A stretch of 22,024 nucleotides of DNA from CAG-492 sp045643465. Lineage in GTDB: Bacteria; Bacillota; Clostridia; TANB77; CAG-508. Location: positions 1 through 22,024 of the forward strand of contig JAZUKV010000022.1 in assembly GCA_045643465.1 (NCBI GenBank), written 5' to 3'. Shown here piece after piece: positions 7,083 through 14,126 of the stretch. The notes under the pieces are model-generated. The model saw nothing but the letters and a program-made list of their open reading frames with translations, was not told the origin of the DNA and did no database searches. Numbering within the stretch: position 1 is the stretch's first letter; each line of letters starts with the position of its first letter. A program made the translations under genes and the position numbers.

Positions 7083-7112
7083 AAAAGGGAACAGTTTTTA
7101 CTGCCCCCTTTT
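7083..7112 (-). terminator. Terminator/attenuator between kinase and MazF-like-tkt genes
   Basis: The minus strand reads AAAAGGGGGCAGT, AAAA loop, ACTGTTCCCTTTT, then CTTTTAATTT. All 13 positions pair, with two G-T wobbles. I see no convincing promoter between this hairpin and the ATG at 7062, so the downstream operon may depend on readthrough. Confidence 0.75.
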
Positions 7113-7119
7113 TCTTTTC

Positions 7120-7812
7120 TCATGTTGTTAGCATATTGTAACTCATTATTTTTTGATTATTAGCAATTGTTAGGATACTATATCGATTATATAGTATCTC
7201 TTGAAATTTAATTCTTGTACTCAACTTTTCAATTTGTTTTTCCAAATTAAATTTGTTTCCATCGTTTATTATCTTGAAATCTGCTTCGTTTGCAATTTTA
7301 GACAAATCATTGAATTTTGTTCTTAATTCAAGATATCCCGGTTTATAGGATTCATAACTAGCTTCCCAATTAGGATATAACACCTTGTCCTTTAATCTTT
7401 TGGTTAACCTATCCAATCTTACAGAATCTGCTGTTTTTACGTATATTGTTATATCAATTTTCTTGTAAAAACTGCATAATGGAAGATAACACCAATCAAT
7501 AATTACAAAATCTACTTTTTCTTTTTCAAATTGTTTTAGCTTTGCTTTCAATGATCTTATCACGTCTTTTTCTATTACTTTTATCCATTTTTCCATATTT
7601 GTAAAACTTTCGTGATAATAGTTAAAAGCATACACATTAGGATCTTTCTTAATATTTAGTGCCTTAAATATTTGCTCTTCCCTCTTCCGACTTGATTCGA
7701 TCATAAATTGATCTAAAGAGATACTTCTTGAATTCCTTAATTTTTCTTCTAATATTTTTGACGATGTGCTTTTGCCTGCTCCTGAGCCCCCAATCAATGC
7801 AATGAGTTTCAT
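7120..7812 (-). CDS. P-loop kinase of the uridine kinase/dephospho-CoA kinase type
   Basis: 230 residues. Walker A GGSGAGKST lies at residues 8-16, with a Walker-B-like VDFVIIDW near residue 100, a YHESFTNMEKW segment between them where substrate usually binds, and a lid-like RLDRLTKRLKDK at about 130-145. This is the layout of small-molecule NTP kinases such as uridine kinase and phosphoribulokinase; the true substrate cannot be told. AAAGG precedes the ATG at 7812 by about ten bases. It has its own promoter (7943-7971) with a roughly 120-nt leader, divergent from the aquaporin gene. A terminator follows the stop codon. It is not a standard Udk or CoaE, since their diagnostic motifs are not complete. 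Confidence 0.7.
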   Translation of the reverse strand: MKLIALIGGSGAGKSTSSKILEEKLRNSRSISLDQFMIESSRKREEQIFKALNIKKDPNVYAFNYYHESFTNMEKWIKVIEKDVIRSLKAKLKQFEKEKVDFVIIDWCYLPLCSFYKKIDITIYVKTADSVRLDRLTKRLKDKVLYPNWEASYESYKPGYLELRTKFNDLSKIANEADFKIINDGNKFNLEKQIEKLSTRIKFQEILYNRYSILTIANNQKIMSYNMLTT

Positions 7813-7860
7813 AGAATCACTTACCTTTCACTTTTTTCTTTTGTGTTACTTCGATGATTA

Positions 7861-7906
7861 TCATCTCCTCGAATATTTACACTAAAAAAGTACATTTTAG
7901 TGTTGT
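7861..7906 (-). promoter_or_regulatory. 5' leader with two hairpins ahead of the kinase gene
   Basis: The leader transcribed from about 7936 to 7813 contains the dyad ACACTAAAA/TTTTAGTGT (about 7880-7904) and a small palindrome GATGAT-ATCATC (about 7854-7866). Neither has a following U-run on the minus strand, so they look like folded leader elements rather than terminators. No known riboswitch is recognised. Confidence 0.35.
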
Positions 7907-7942
7907 TATACAGCAAAATACTGCAATAAATTTAACATATGT

Positions 7943-7971
7943 ATTATATCACTTTATTCTGCAAATATCAA
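7943..7971 (-). promoter_or_regulatory. Promoter of the P-loop kinase gene
   Basis: TTGATA (7971-7966), 17-bp spacer, TATAAT (7948-7943) on the minus strand. Confidence 0.7.
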
Positions 7972-8017
7972 TATATCTTCCTACTTTATTAACATAATGT
8001 TGTGTGTTATTTTAGTA

Positions 8018-8046
8018 TTGACACATACAAAATTTAAAAATATAAT
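8018..8046 (+). promoter_or_regulatory. Perfect-consensus promoter of the aquaporin gene
   Basis: TTGACA (8018-8023), 17-bp spacer, TATAAT (8041-8046): an exact SigA consensus. A textbook ribosome site AAAGGAGGT (8062-8069 region) follows, so high constitutive expression is expected. Confidence 0.85.
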
Positions 8047-8075
8047 AATTATATTAAATAAAAGGAGGTACACAT

Positions 8076-8762
8076 ATGAAAAAATATTTATGTGAATTTA
8101 TTGGTACAGCAGTTCTTGTACTATTTGGATGTGGAACAGCTGTAGTTACAGGCGGTGCTAGTGGCCTATTAGGAATACTAGGAATAGCATTAGCTTTTGG
8201 CTTATCAATTGTTGCTATGGCTTATGTTATTGGAAACATTTCTGGATGTCATATTAATCCAGCAGTATCATTAGCAATGCTAATTAATGGCAAAATGAGC
8301 TTAAAAGACTTTATTGGATATGTTATAGCTCAAGTTTTAGGAGGAATTGCAGGAATTGCATTACTTTCTCTTATAGTTAATAACTGTTCTACTGAATTAG
8401 TTGGACTTGGCGCAAATGGATTTGACAGTGCTTCATTACTTGGTGTAAATATGTTTGGAGCTATAATTGTTGAAGTTATTCTTACTTTTGTATTTATTTA
8501 TACTATTTTAGGTGTAACTTCTGATGAAAGCAAATCTTCTGTTGCCGGAATAGTTATTGGTTTAACATTAGCATTTGTTCACATCATTGGAATACCTTTA
8601 ACAGGTACATCTGTAAATCCAGCTAGAAGTTTAGCCCCTGCCCTATTTTTAGGCGGAGATGCATTATCTCAAGTTTGGGTATTTATAGTAGCACCTTTTG
8701 TTGGCGCTGCACTAGCTGCTATAGTTTATAAATTTTTAAATAATAAAAAAGTTTCTGAATAA
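8076..8762 (+). CDS. Aquaporin (AqpZ-like MIP family channel)
   Basis: A 228-residue membrane channel with six hydrophobic helices and the two half-helix signatures, SGCHINPAVS (NPA at 61-63) and TSVNPARSLAP (NPA at 181-183). Selectivity-filter positions read F (in AFGLS, about 41), H169 (FVHIIGIP), T (in TGTSVNP) and R184. This matches the narrow, water-selective E. coli AqpZ filter rather than the glycerol facilitator pattern. It is the only membrane channel here, divergent from the kinase gene and monocistronic, ending in a strong terminator. AAAGGAGGT supports the ATG at 8076. Water is the likely substrate; small neutral solutes cannot be excluded. Confidence 0.93.
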   Translation: MKKYLCEFIGTAVLVLFGCGTAVVTGGASGLLGILGIALAFGLSIVAMAYVIGNISGCHINPAVSLAMLINGKMSLKDFIGYVIAQVLGGIAGIALLSLIVNNCSTELVGLGANGFDSASLLGVNMFGAIIVEVILTFVFIYTILGVTSDESKSSVAGIVIGLTLAFVHIIGIPLTGTSVNPARSLAPALFLGGDALSQVWVFIVAPFVGAALAAIVYKFLNNKKVSE

Positions 8763-8771
8763 TAAAAAAAA

Positions 8772-8812
8772 AAGCTAATATTTTGAAGTAATACTTCATT
8801 AAATATTAGCTT
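8772..8812. terminator. Bidirectional terminator between aquaporin and GNAT-like genes
   Basis: The 12-bp stem AAGCTAATATTT (8772-8783) / AAATATTAGCTT (8801-8812), with inner hairpin TGAAGT/ACTTCA, is flanked by A- and T-runs on both sides. The minus-strand gene's stop codon (8806-8808) lies inside the stem. Confidence 0.85.
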
Positions 8813-9213
8813 TTTTTATTTATTGCATAACTGGTACAAGCACACCGATTTTCATCTTGATTTTCTTTAAAAATGCGCTCTTCATTAGATTGTTGCATAT
8901 TTAGACAATCTCTAACTGTTATATCATACTGTTTCATTTCATTAATTTGGCTTATTAAATTTACAATTATATTATTTTGAATTTCTTCTTTATAAGGCTC
9001 TAATTTTACTATTAAATCCTCTATGCATAAAAGGTTGTCATATTTTTTTACTCTTCCCATACCAATAAATCGATCCCCATTGTAAACACATACACATGCT
9101 ATGGTACTATCTAACTCATTACTTAATTCGGATACATCTACATCTTCGTATTCGGTTCTAATCATTTCAAAATAATCAATTTTACTTGGTAGTTTATTAA
9201 TATATTGTATCAT
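8806..9213 (-). CDS. GNAT-like protein lacking the acetyl-CoA motif
   Basis: 135 residues. CVYNGDRFIGMGRVKKYDNLLCIEDLIVKLEPY matches the middle strands of small GNAT N-acetyltransferases (typical consensus: YDGDKLIGMGRV..D...YI.DVIV.PEYQGKGIG). Where functional enzymes have the acetyl-CoA pyrophosphate loop Q/R-x-x-G-x-G/A, this protein reads PYKEEIQNNIIVNLISQI, with no glycines. The end is Cys-rich (CACTSYAINKKS). It may be a non-catalytic or decayed relative. It has its own promoter (9276-9304); AGGG near 9225 is a weak ribosome site. The frame is intact, so it is probably expressed. Confidence 0.6.
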   Translation of the reverse strand: MIQYINKLPSKIDYFEMIRTEYEDVDVSELSNELDSTIACVCVYNGDRFIGMGRVKKYDNLLCIEDLIVKLEPYKEEIQNNIIVNLISQINEMKQYDITVRDCLNMQQSNEERIFKENQDENRCACTSYAINKKS

Positions 9214-9275
9214 TTTAATTATCTTCCCTTCTTCATTTGTTAATGTATTCCCCTTATTAACATTCTCATTTATAT

Positions 9276-9304
9276 ATATTAAACCTTTTTTTTATTTCTG
9301 TCAC
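9276..9304 (-). promoter_or_regulatory. Promoter of the GNAT-like gene
   Basis: GTGACA (9304-9299), 17-bp spacer, TAATAT (9281-9276) on the minus strand, in the gap behind the ATPase stop codon. Confidence 0.6.
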
Positions 9305-9335
9305 TACTTTTTTGAAATTTATTTTTATTTAATTG

Positions 9336-12134
9336 TTATTCATCTTTTGCTGAATTAATTTTTAATAATTTAAATATTTCAACAATAACTAGCGGTGCAA
9401 ATACCAAACATGCTATTTCAATTATATTAAATAATGGTAATACCGGTATACTAAATATGTGTCTTAATGCTGGTATTAGTAATATTATCAATACTAATAA
9501 CGCATCTACAGCAATTGCTCCAAATAAAAATTTGTTTCCGCCTATTCCTGTTTTAAATATCGATTTTTTATTATTTCTAATATTAAATACATGCACTAAT
9601 TCACTTAATGCCAATACAACAAATGCCATTGCCTGACCTATTGCTACTTTTATTTCTTCTTTATTAACAATTTTTGCTCCATCAGCTAAAGCCTGATCTA
9701 CATTTTGAATTTCTTCAATATTGTACAATTTACCTTCCATATTAATCATAGTTGGCAATTTATCATCTGGTGTTGCAATTCCTATAATAAATGCAGCTAA
9801 TGTTAATAATCCAATCATTATACCTTGATATGCAATTCTCCAAGACATTCCTTTTGAAAAAATTCCTTTTTGCTTTTTGGTTGGCTTTCTTTCCATTATA
9901 TCTTTTTCAGCTGGATCAACAGCTAATGCTAAGGCTGGAAGAGAATCTGTAACCAAGTTAATCCATAATATATGAATTGGTAATAATGGTGTTATTAGAT
10001 TTATATCTATTCCAAATTTTGAACTCAATAATGGCGCTATTAATATTGCTATAAATAATACTATTATTTCTCCTACATTTGTTGATAATAAGAATTGTAT
10101 AGCTTTTAAAATATTGTCATAAATTCTTCTACCTTCTTCTACTGATGAAACTATTGTTGCAAAATTGTCATCTGTTAAAATAACATCTGCTGCTTCTTTA
10201 GATACATCTGTACCTACAATTCCCATAGCACATCCTATGTCTGCTGTTTTCAATGCTGGAGCATCATTTACACCATCACCTGTCATAGCTACTATTTCTC
10301 CATTAGCTTGCCATGCTTTTACTATTCTAACTTTATGCTCCGGAGAAACTCTTGCATAAACTGCATATTTTCTTACATTTGCAATTAATTCTTCATCAGA
10401 CATTTCTTCTAATTGACTACCTGTTATTGCTTCATCGCCTTCACTCATAATTCCTAAATCTCTAGCTATTGCTACAGCTGTTGCTTTATGATCACCTGTA
10501 ATCATTACAGTTTTAATTCCTGCAGATTTACACTTTTCAACAGCAACTTTTACTTCTTCTCTTGGAGGGTCTATCATACCAACCATACCAACATATATTA
10601 AATCACTTTCTATAGTTTCCATTTCTGTATCTGTTGGTTCATGATCTAAAATTTTATATGCCATTGCTAATACTCTTAGCGCTTTATCTGCCATTTCTTC
10701 ATTATATTTACTAATTTGAGTTTTGTAATTTTCTAAATCTGTTTTTACTTCCCCATTATATAAATATGATGTACTTCTTTTTAATAATTCGTCAATTCCA
10801 CCTTTTGTAAATACATAATATTTACCATCACGTTTATTTACTGTTGTCATCAACTTTCTATCTGAATCAAATGGAACTTCTTTGACTCTTTGCCAATTTT
10901 CCAATATATATGGCTCGAAATCTAAATTGAATCCCATATCTATTAAAGCTGTTTCTGTTGGATCTCCTGTTAATTGTTTATCTGCTCCAACTTTTGTATC
11001 ATTACACATCATGCTAATATATACAAGCTCTTTTAAATCTTCATTATGCTCTTTTATATCTTCTATATTTTCAATTTTTCCATCATAAAAAACTTTTTTA
11101 ACTGTCATTTTGTTTTGTGTTAAAGTTCCAGTTTTATCAGAGCAAATAACACTTGCGCTTCCTAAAGTTTCAACTGCTGGTAACTTTTTAACTATAGCAT
11201 GCTTTTTTACCATTCTTTGAACACCTATAGCTAATACTATTGTAGATACTGCTGCTAATCCTTCTGGAATTGCTGCAACAGCAAGACTTACTGCTGTCAT
11301 AAACATTTCCATTGGATCTTTATGATATAATAATCCTATTACAAATATTACAGCACATATAACTAGTGCTCCTATACCTAATGTTTTTCCTAATTTATTT
11401 AATTTTGTTTGAAGTGGTGTTTCATTTTCTACAGTGTTACTAATGATTCCTGCTATTTTACCTACTTCAGTATTCATTCCTGTTTCTACTACAATTCCTT
11501 TTCCACGTCCATATGTTATTAATGCTGATGAAAATAACATATTACTTCTATCACCAATTCCTATCTTTTCTGATTCTATTGTATTAGACATTTTTTCAAC
11601 TGGAACTGACTCACCTGTTAATGATGCTTCTTGTGATTTAAGATTAACACTTTCTATAATTCTTAAATCTGCTGGAACAAAATCACCTGTGTCTAATACT
11701 ACTATATCTCCAGGAACTAGCTCTCTTGATGGTACAACTTGTATACTTCCATCTCTTACAACTTTTGCCACATGACTACTTAGTTTTTGTAAGGCCTCTA
11801 ATGATTTTTCTGCTTTACTTTCTTGGGCTACACCAACAATAGCATTTACAATTATAACTATAAATATAATTATTGAATCTGTTATACCTTCACCTTGGAT
11901 ATATCCTACGACACCAGAAATTATTGCAGCTATAATTAATATGATAATCATAAAATCTTTAAATTGCTCTAAAAATTTTATGAACAAGCTTTTTTTCTTT
12001 TTTGCCATTAACTCATTATATCCATATTCTGCTCTTTTACTATGAACTTGATCCATTGTTAAACCTTGTTCACAATTAGTTCCAAATTTTTTTTCAGTTT
12101 CTTCCACTGATAAATTATACCAATTTTTCTCCAT
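9336..12134 (-). CDS. P-type cation-transporting ATPase (Ca2+/Mn2+ exporter, type II)
   Basis: 932 residues of the SERCA-like P2A group that pumps divalent cations out of the cytoplasm. Visible parts: TGES actuator loop at 173-176, M4 site IPEGL at 289-293, phosphorylation motif CSDKTGTLT at 331-339 (Asp333), nucleotide-domain KGG near 444, TGDH at 546-549, hinge GDGVNDAP at 619-626, and M6 NLVTDSLPALALAVDP with the conserved N and D. About ten membrane helices, full length. Close relatives are usually annotated as calcium pumps, but the leader carries a yybP-ykoY Mn2+ riboswitch, which in Lactococcus controls the manganese exporter YoaB, so Mn2+ export is my preferred role. AAGGAG is nine bases before the ATG. 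No terminator follows. Confidence 0.95.
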   Translation of the reverse strand: MEKNWYNLSVEETEKKFGTNCEQGLTMDQVHSKRAEYGYNELMAKKKKSLFIKFLEQFKDFMIIILIIAAIISGVVGYIQGEGITDSIIIFIVIIVNAIVGVAQESKAEKSLEALQKLSSHVAKVVRDGSIQVVPSRELVPGDIVVLDTGDFVPADLRIIESVNLKSQEASLTGESVPVEKMSNTIESEKIGIGDRSNMLFSSALITYGRGKGIVVETGMNTEVGKIAGIISNTVENETPLQTKLNKLGKTLGIGALVICAVIFVIGLLYHKDPMEMFMTAVSLAVAAIPEGLAAVSTIVLAIGVQRMVKKHAIVKKLPAVETLGSASVICSDKTGTLTQNKMTVKKVFYDGKIENIEDIKEHNEDLKELVYISMMCNDTKVGADKQLTGDPTETALIDMGFNLDFEPYILENWQRVKEVPFDSDRKLMTTVNKRDGKYYVFTKGGIDELLKRSTSYLYNGEVKTDLENYKTQISKYNEEMADKALRVLAMAYKILDHEPTDTEMETIESDLIYVGMVGMIDPPREEVKVAVEKCKSAGIKTVMITGDHKATAVAIARDLGIMSEGDEAITGSQLEEMSDEELIANVRKYAVYARVSPEHKVRIVKAWQANGEIVAMTGDGVNDAPALKTADIGCAMGIVGTDVSKEAADVILTDDNFATIVSSVEEGRRIYDNILKAIQFLLSTNVGEIIVLFIAILIAPLLSSKFGIDINLITPLLPIHILWINLVTDSLPALALAVDPAEKDIMERKPTKKQKGIFSKGMSWRIAYQGIMIGLLTLAAFIIGIATPDDKLPTMINMEGKLYNIEEIQNVDQALADGAKIVNKEEIKVAIGQAMAFVVLALSELVHVFNIRNNKKSIFKTGIGGNKFLFGAIAVDALLVLIILLIPALRHIFSIPVLPLFNIIEIACLVFAPLVIVEIFKLLKINSAKDE

Positions 12135-12173
12135 TAAAATTTACTCCTTCCAAAATTTTCTTTTTAAGTATAC

Positions 12174-12226
12174 AAAAAAAAACTCTTAAAGATTAAGTTA
12201 CATTTTATCACCTCTTCTTTAAAAGT
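12174..12226 (-). terminator. Riboswitch-controlled terminator ahead of the P-type ATPase
   Basis: ACTTTTAAAGA (12226-12216) pairs with TCTTTAAGAGT (12192-12182) over 11 positions with one G-T wobble, followed by a run of nine Ts. The 5' arm overlaps the last bases of the aptamer (GCAAGACTTTT), so aptamer closing stem and terminator exclude each other. Confidence 0.8.
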
Positions 12227-12304
12227 CTTGCTTACCATAAAGGTTACTAACCAGATTAATATCGCGATTGTTGATTAGTAGTTTTTAAGCTACTCCCTTT
12301 TTTA
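12216..12304 (-). promoter_or_regulatory. yybP-ykoY manganese riboswitch
   Basis: The leader begins AAAAAAGGGAGTAGCTT (12304-12288) and ends GGTAAGCAAGACTTTT (12236-12221). These are the two conserved ends of the yybP-ykoY aptamer (GGGGAGUAG and UUAGCAAGACC in B. subtilis yybP). Between them are AACUACUAAUCAAC and GGUUAGUAACC segments that can form the two coaxial legs. The closing stem AAAAG/CUUUU competes with the downstream terminator, giving an ON switch: Mn2+ binding should release transcription of the exporter. The start lies almost at the predicted transcript 5' end. Confidence 0.88.
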
Positions 12305-12312
12305 TTTTTTAT

Positions 12313-12341
12313 ATTATATTTTATATTTTAAATTTATGCAA
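12313..12341 (-). promoter_or_regulatory. Promoter of the riboswitch-ATPase transcript
   Basis: TATAAT (12318-12313) with weak TTGCAT (12341-12336) 17 bp upstream on the minus strand. Initiation near 12306 would start just ahead of the aptamer. The -35 is poor, so the call rests on the perfect -10 and position. Confidence 0.55.
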
Positions 12342-12375
12342 TAGTTAATCAGTAAATATCTGAAATTTTATATTA

Positions 12376-12404
12376 TTTACATTACCTAAATACTATGTTA
12401 AAAT
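12376..12404 (+). promoter_or_regulatory. Promoter of the small orphan gene
   Basis: TTTACA (12376-12381), 17-bp spacer, TAAAAT (12399-12404) with an upstream TGT (extended -10). It is divergent from the ATPase promoter about 35 bp away. It shows that the frame opening at 12395 is not the translation start. Confidence 0.65.
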
Positions 12405-12433
12405 CTATATATCTTAAAAAAGGAGGTTGCATT

Positions 12434-12760
12434 ATGAAAAACAATCAGAGCAATCGCTTTCGGACGCGTAATGCAATTCTAACTGGTGAACGTCTTTTAA
12501 TTATATCTGATGGTAAACCAGGAACAATTGCTTTACTCCTTTCATTAAGAAAGGAGTTATCAAATTTTGATTTTAATATGCTCCTAGACAAATTAGACTC
12601 ACTTGGAATTTATGGCTCTAATCTGTTTAAAACTTATTATGAATTCTTTAACTCCGAAAGTGAAAATTTTTCTAACTTTAATGAGTATCTGGTTTTGCTT
12701 TCAAATGATTATAAAAAAATTATTTCTTTAAAGCAACTACTTAGAATCTTTACTCATTAA
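12434..12760 (+). CDS. Small orphan protein, unknown function
   Basis: 108 residues starting MKNNQSNRFRTRN. The ATG at 12434 follows AAGGAGG (12420-12426) at good spacing; a longer in-frame start at 12395 lies upstream of the predicted transcript start. The core, GKPGTIALLLSLRKEL followed by LLDKLDSLGIYGSNLFKTYYEF, recalls from memory a small Firmicute family often found in mobile elements (G-x-PG-x at the start, LD-x-x-x-I-x-GS later), but I cannot confirm this. The start contains arginine-rich, relatively GC-rich codons (TTTCGGACGCGT) unlike the surrounding genes. It is the only plus-strand gene between the ATPase and rpmA, with its own promoter and terminators. No membrane segment or signal peptide. 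Confidence 0.6.
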   Translation: MKNNQSNRFRTRNAILTGERLLIISDGKPGTIALLLSLRKELSNFDFNMLLDKLDSLGIYGSNLFKTYYEFFNSESENFSNFNEYLVLLSNDYKKIISLKQLLRIFTH

Positions 12761-12772
12761 TCATTGGTTGGT

Positions 12773-12797
12773 GGCATACTGTGTTATACAGTATGCC
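12773..12797 (+). terminator. Hairpin after the small orphan gene
   Basis: A perfect 10-bp stem GGCATACTGT / ACAGTATGCC with a five-base loop, followed by ATTTTATAT. The T-run is short, so it may work together with the second hairpin downstream. Confidence 0.6.
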
Positions 12798-12810
12798 ATT
12801 TTATATACAA

Positions 12811-12840
12811 AAAATCACTAGATTTAGCTCTAGTGATTTT
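12811..12840. terminator. Bidirectional terminator between orphan gene and rpmA
   Basis: A perfect 12-bp stem AAAATCACTAGA / TCTAGTGATTTT with a six-base loop and A/T runs on both sides. It ends the minus-strand rplU-rpmA transcript and the plus-strand orphan gene. Confidence 0.85.
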
Positions 12841-12856
12841 TATTTATTTTATAAAA

Positions 12857-13123
12857 TTATGCATTTTCTTCTACTGGGTAAACACTAACTTTCTTTTTGT
12901 CTTTTCCCATTCTTTCAAATTTAACTTTTCCAGTTACTTTTGCATATAATGTATCATCGCTTCCGATACCTACGTTTGTTCCTGGATGAATTTTTGTTCC
13001 TCTTTGTCTTACTAATATATTACCTGCTGGAACTACTTGTCCATCAGCTCTTTTTAAACCAAGACGCTTTGACTCACTGTCTCTACCATTTTTAGTAGAT
13101 CCACCACCTTTTTTATGTGCCAT
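12857..13123 (-). CDS. rpmA: 50S ribosomal protein L27
   Basis: 88 residues of L27, whose N-terminal tail reaches the peptidyl transferase centre. MAHKKGGGSTKNGRDSESKRLGLKRADGQ and GNILVRQRGTKIHPG are unmistakable. It starts directly with MAHKKGGG. Most Firmicutes instead carry about nine extra residues that the Prp protease removes, encoded by prp between rplU and rpmA. Here only 48 bp separate the two genes and prp is absent, so both the extension and the protease gene are missing from this locus. GGAAGGAGTG precedes the ATG. Confidence 0.97.
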   Translation of the reverse strand: MAHKKGGGSTKNGRDSESKRLGLKRADGQVVPAGNILVRQRGTKIHPGTNVGIGSDDTLYAKVTGKVKFERMGKDKKKVSVYPVEENA

Positions 13124-13171
13124 GTGTTTTCACTCCTTCCATTTATTTGGATTTATAATTATAGCTTCTCA

Positions 13172-13486
13172 TTAAGCCATTTTTATTGATTTGATTTCAA
13201 CCTTTGTATATGGTTGTCTGTGTCCTTGTGTTCTTCTGTAGTTTTTCTTTGCTTTATATTTATAAACTAAAACTTTTTTAGCTTTTCCATTAGCAACTAC
13301 TGTTCCTTCTACAGATACACCTTTAACATAAGGAGCTCCAACTTCTACTTTTTTATCATCAGATACTAATACAACATTATCAAATTTAACTGTATCTCCA
13401 GCTTCTGAATTTAATTTTTCGAAGAATACTACGTCACCTTCTGCAACTTTATATTGTTTTCCACAACTTTCAATTACTGCGTACAT
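13172..13486 (-). CDS. rplU: 50S ribosomal protein L21
   Basis: 104 residues, full length. MYAVIESCGKQYKVAEGDVVFFEKL and KKNYRRTQGHRQPYTKVEI are the N- and C-terminal hallmarks of L21, which binds 23S rRNA and interacts with L20. GGGAGGTG lies upstream of the ATG at 13486. A structured leader and a consensus promoter precede it, and rpmA follows, presumably on the same message. Confidence 0.97.
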   Translation of the reverse strand: MYAVIESCGKQYKVAEGDVVFFEKLNSEAGDTVKFDNVVLVSDDKKVEVGAPYVKGVSVEGTVVANGKAKKVLVYKYKAKKNYRRTQGHRQPYTKVEIKSIKMA

Positions 13487-13489
13487 TTA

Positions 13490-13583
13490 AGTACACCTCC
13501 CTTTTTTGTATACTCGCTAAGCATAAAATACTAGGTAGACAAACTGAATTGACCTTTATGAACCCGACCTAGGCGGCTTACAG
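13490..13583 (-). promoter_or_regulatory. L21 leader, autoregulatory RNA structure
   Basis: The roughly 95-nt leader has two nested long-range stems: UAAGC (13580-13576) with GCUUA (13522-13518), and CUAGGU (13572-13567) with ACCUAG (13536-13531). Position and nested form fit the Firmicute L21 leader family, in which a ribosomal protein represses its own operon. Assignment is by location and fold, not sequence alignment. Confidence 0.65.
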
Positions 13584-13589
13584 TTGTAT

Positions 13590-13618
13590 ATTCTATCATT
13601 TTTTCAATTTTTTGTCAA
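13590..13618 (-). promoter_or_regulatory. Promoter of rplU-rpmA
   Basis: TTGACA (13618-13613), 17-bp spacer, TAGAAT (13595-13590) preceded by TGA. The -35 box lies inside the 3' end of the vanZ-like gene, whose stop codon is at 13598-13596. Confidence 0.75.
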
Positions 13619-14057
13619 TGAATTTATATAATATTTTTACAATTATGCATCCAAAAATGATTCCTAATGTATCAATAAAAACATCTGTGATTTGTGCACT
13701 TCTTCCAGATACAAACATCTGATGAAACTCATCAGATGCTGCATATAATGAGCCTAAAGCAATACTTATTCCAAATTTTTTTCTTTCATTAATATTAAAT
13801 GTATTCGCTTCACACATAATCCATATACCTAGTAAAGTAAATATTGAAAAATGTGCACATTTTCTAATAATAACTGTTACTATATGCTCTAAATTTTCAT
13901 CTTGCTCATTTTTAGAAATTATTGTTACAATTTTGTTTACTATTCCACCACTTGCTTCGCTGGATTTTTCTGAATTTTGTGATGAAAATTTAAATATTAT
14001 CGTACAATTTATAATTATTAATATTATAAAAATGGCTCTTTTTACTTTTATATTCAT
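13596..14057 (-). CDS. VanZ-like membrane protein
   Basis: 153 residues with an N-terminal membrane helix (about 7-25) and three more hydrophobic helices. Family motifs: FKFSSQNSEKS after the first helix, IIRKCAHFSIF at 63-73, and SDEFHQMFVSGRSAQITDVFIDTLG at 108-132. VanZ proteins contribute to teicoplanin resistance in enterococci, but most chromosomal relatives have unknown envelope roles, so a resistance function should not be assumed. GGAGGG is close before the ATG at 14057. It lies between greA (after a terminator) and rplU, with no clear promoter of its own. Confidence 0.9.
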   Translation of the reverse strand: MNIKVKRAIFIILIIINCTIIFKFSSQNSEKSSEASGGIVNKIVTIISKNEQDENLEHIVTVIIRKCAHFSIFTLLGIWIMCEANTFNINERKKFGISIALGSLYAASDEFHQMFVSGRSAQITDVFIDTLGIIFGCIIVKILYKFIDKKLKK

Positions 14058-14082
14058 TAGCCCTCCAAAAATTCCTTACTAA

Positions 14083-14116
14083 AAATCCCATTCCCACAAA
14101 AGTGGAAATGGGATTT
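14083..14116 (-). terminator. Terminator of greA
   Basis: AAATCCCATTTCCAC (14116-14102) pairs with GTGGGAATGGGATTT (14097-14083) with one mismatched pair around a four-base loop, followed on the minus strand by TTAGTAAGG. The stem is strong and the U-tract short. Confidence 0.75.
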
Positions 14117-14126
14117 ATGATTTTAA

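Noticed and set aside
12395..12433. ATG at 12395 as start of the orphan gene
   Set aside because: It lies within the promoter, upstream of the predicted transcript start, and has no ribosome site; ATG at 12434 follows AGGAGG.
13596..14057. Glycopeptide resistance locus from the VanZ-like gene
   Set aside because: No vanA/B/H/X/Y neighbours; it sits among housekeeping genes, where VanZ relatives are common.
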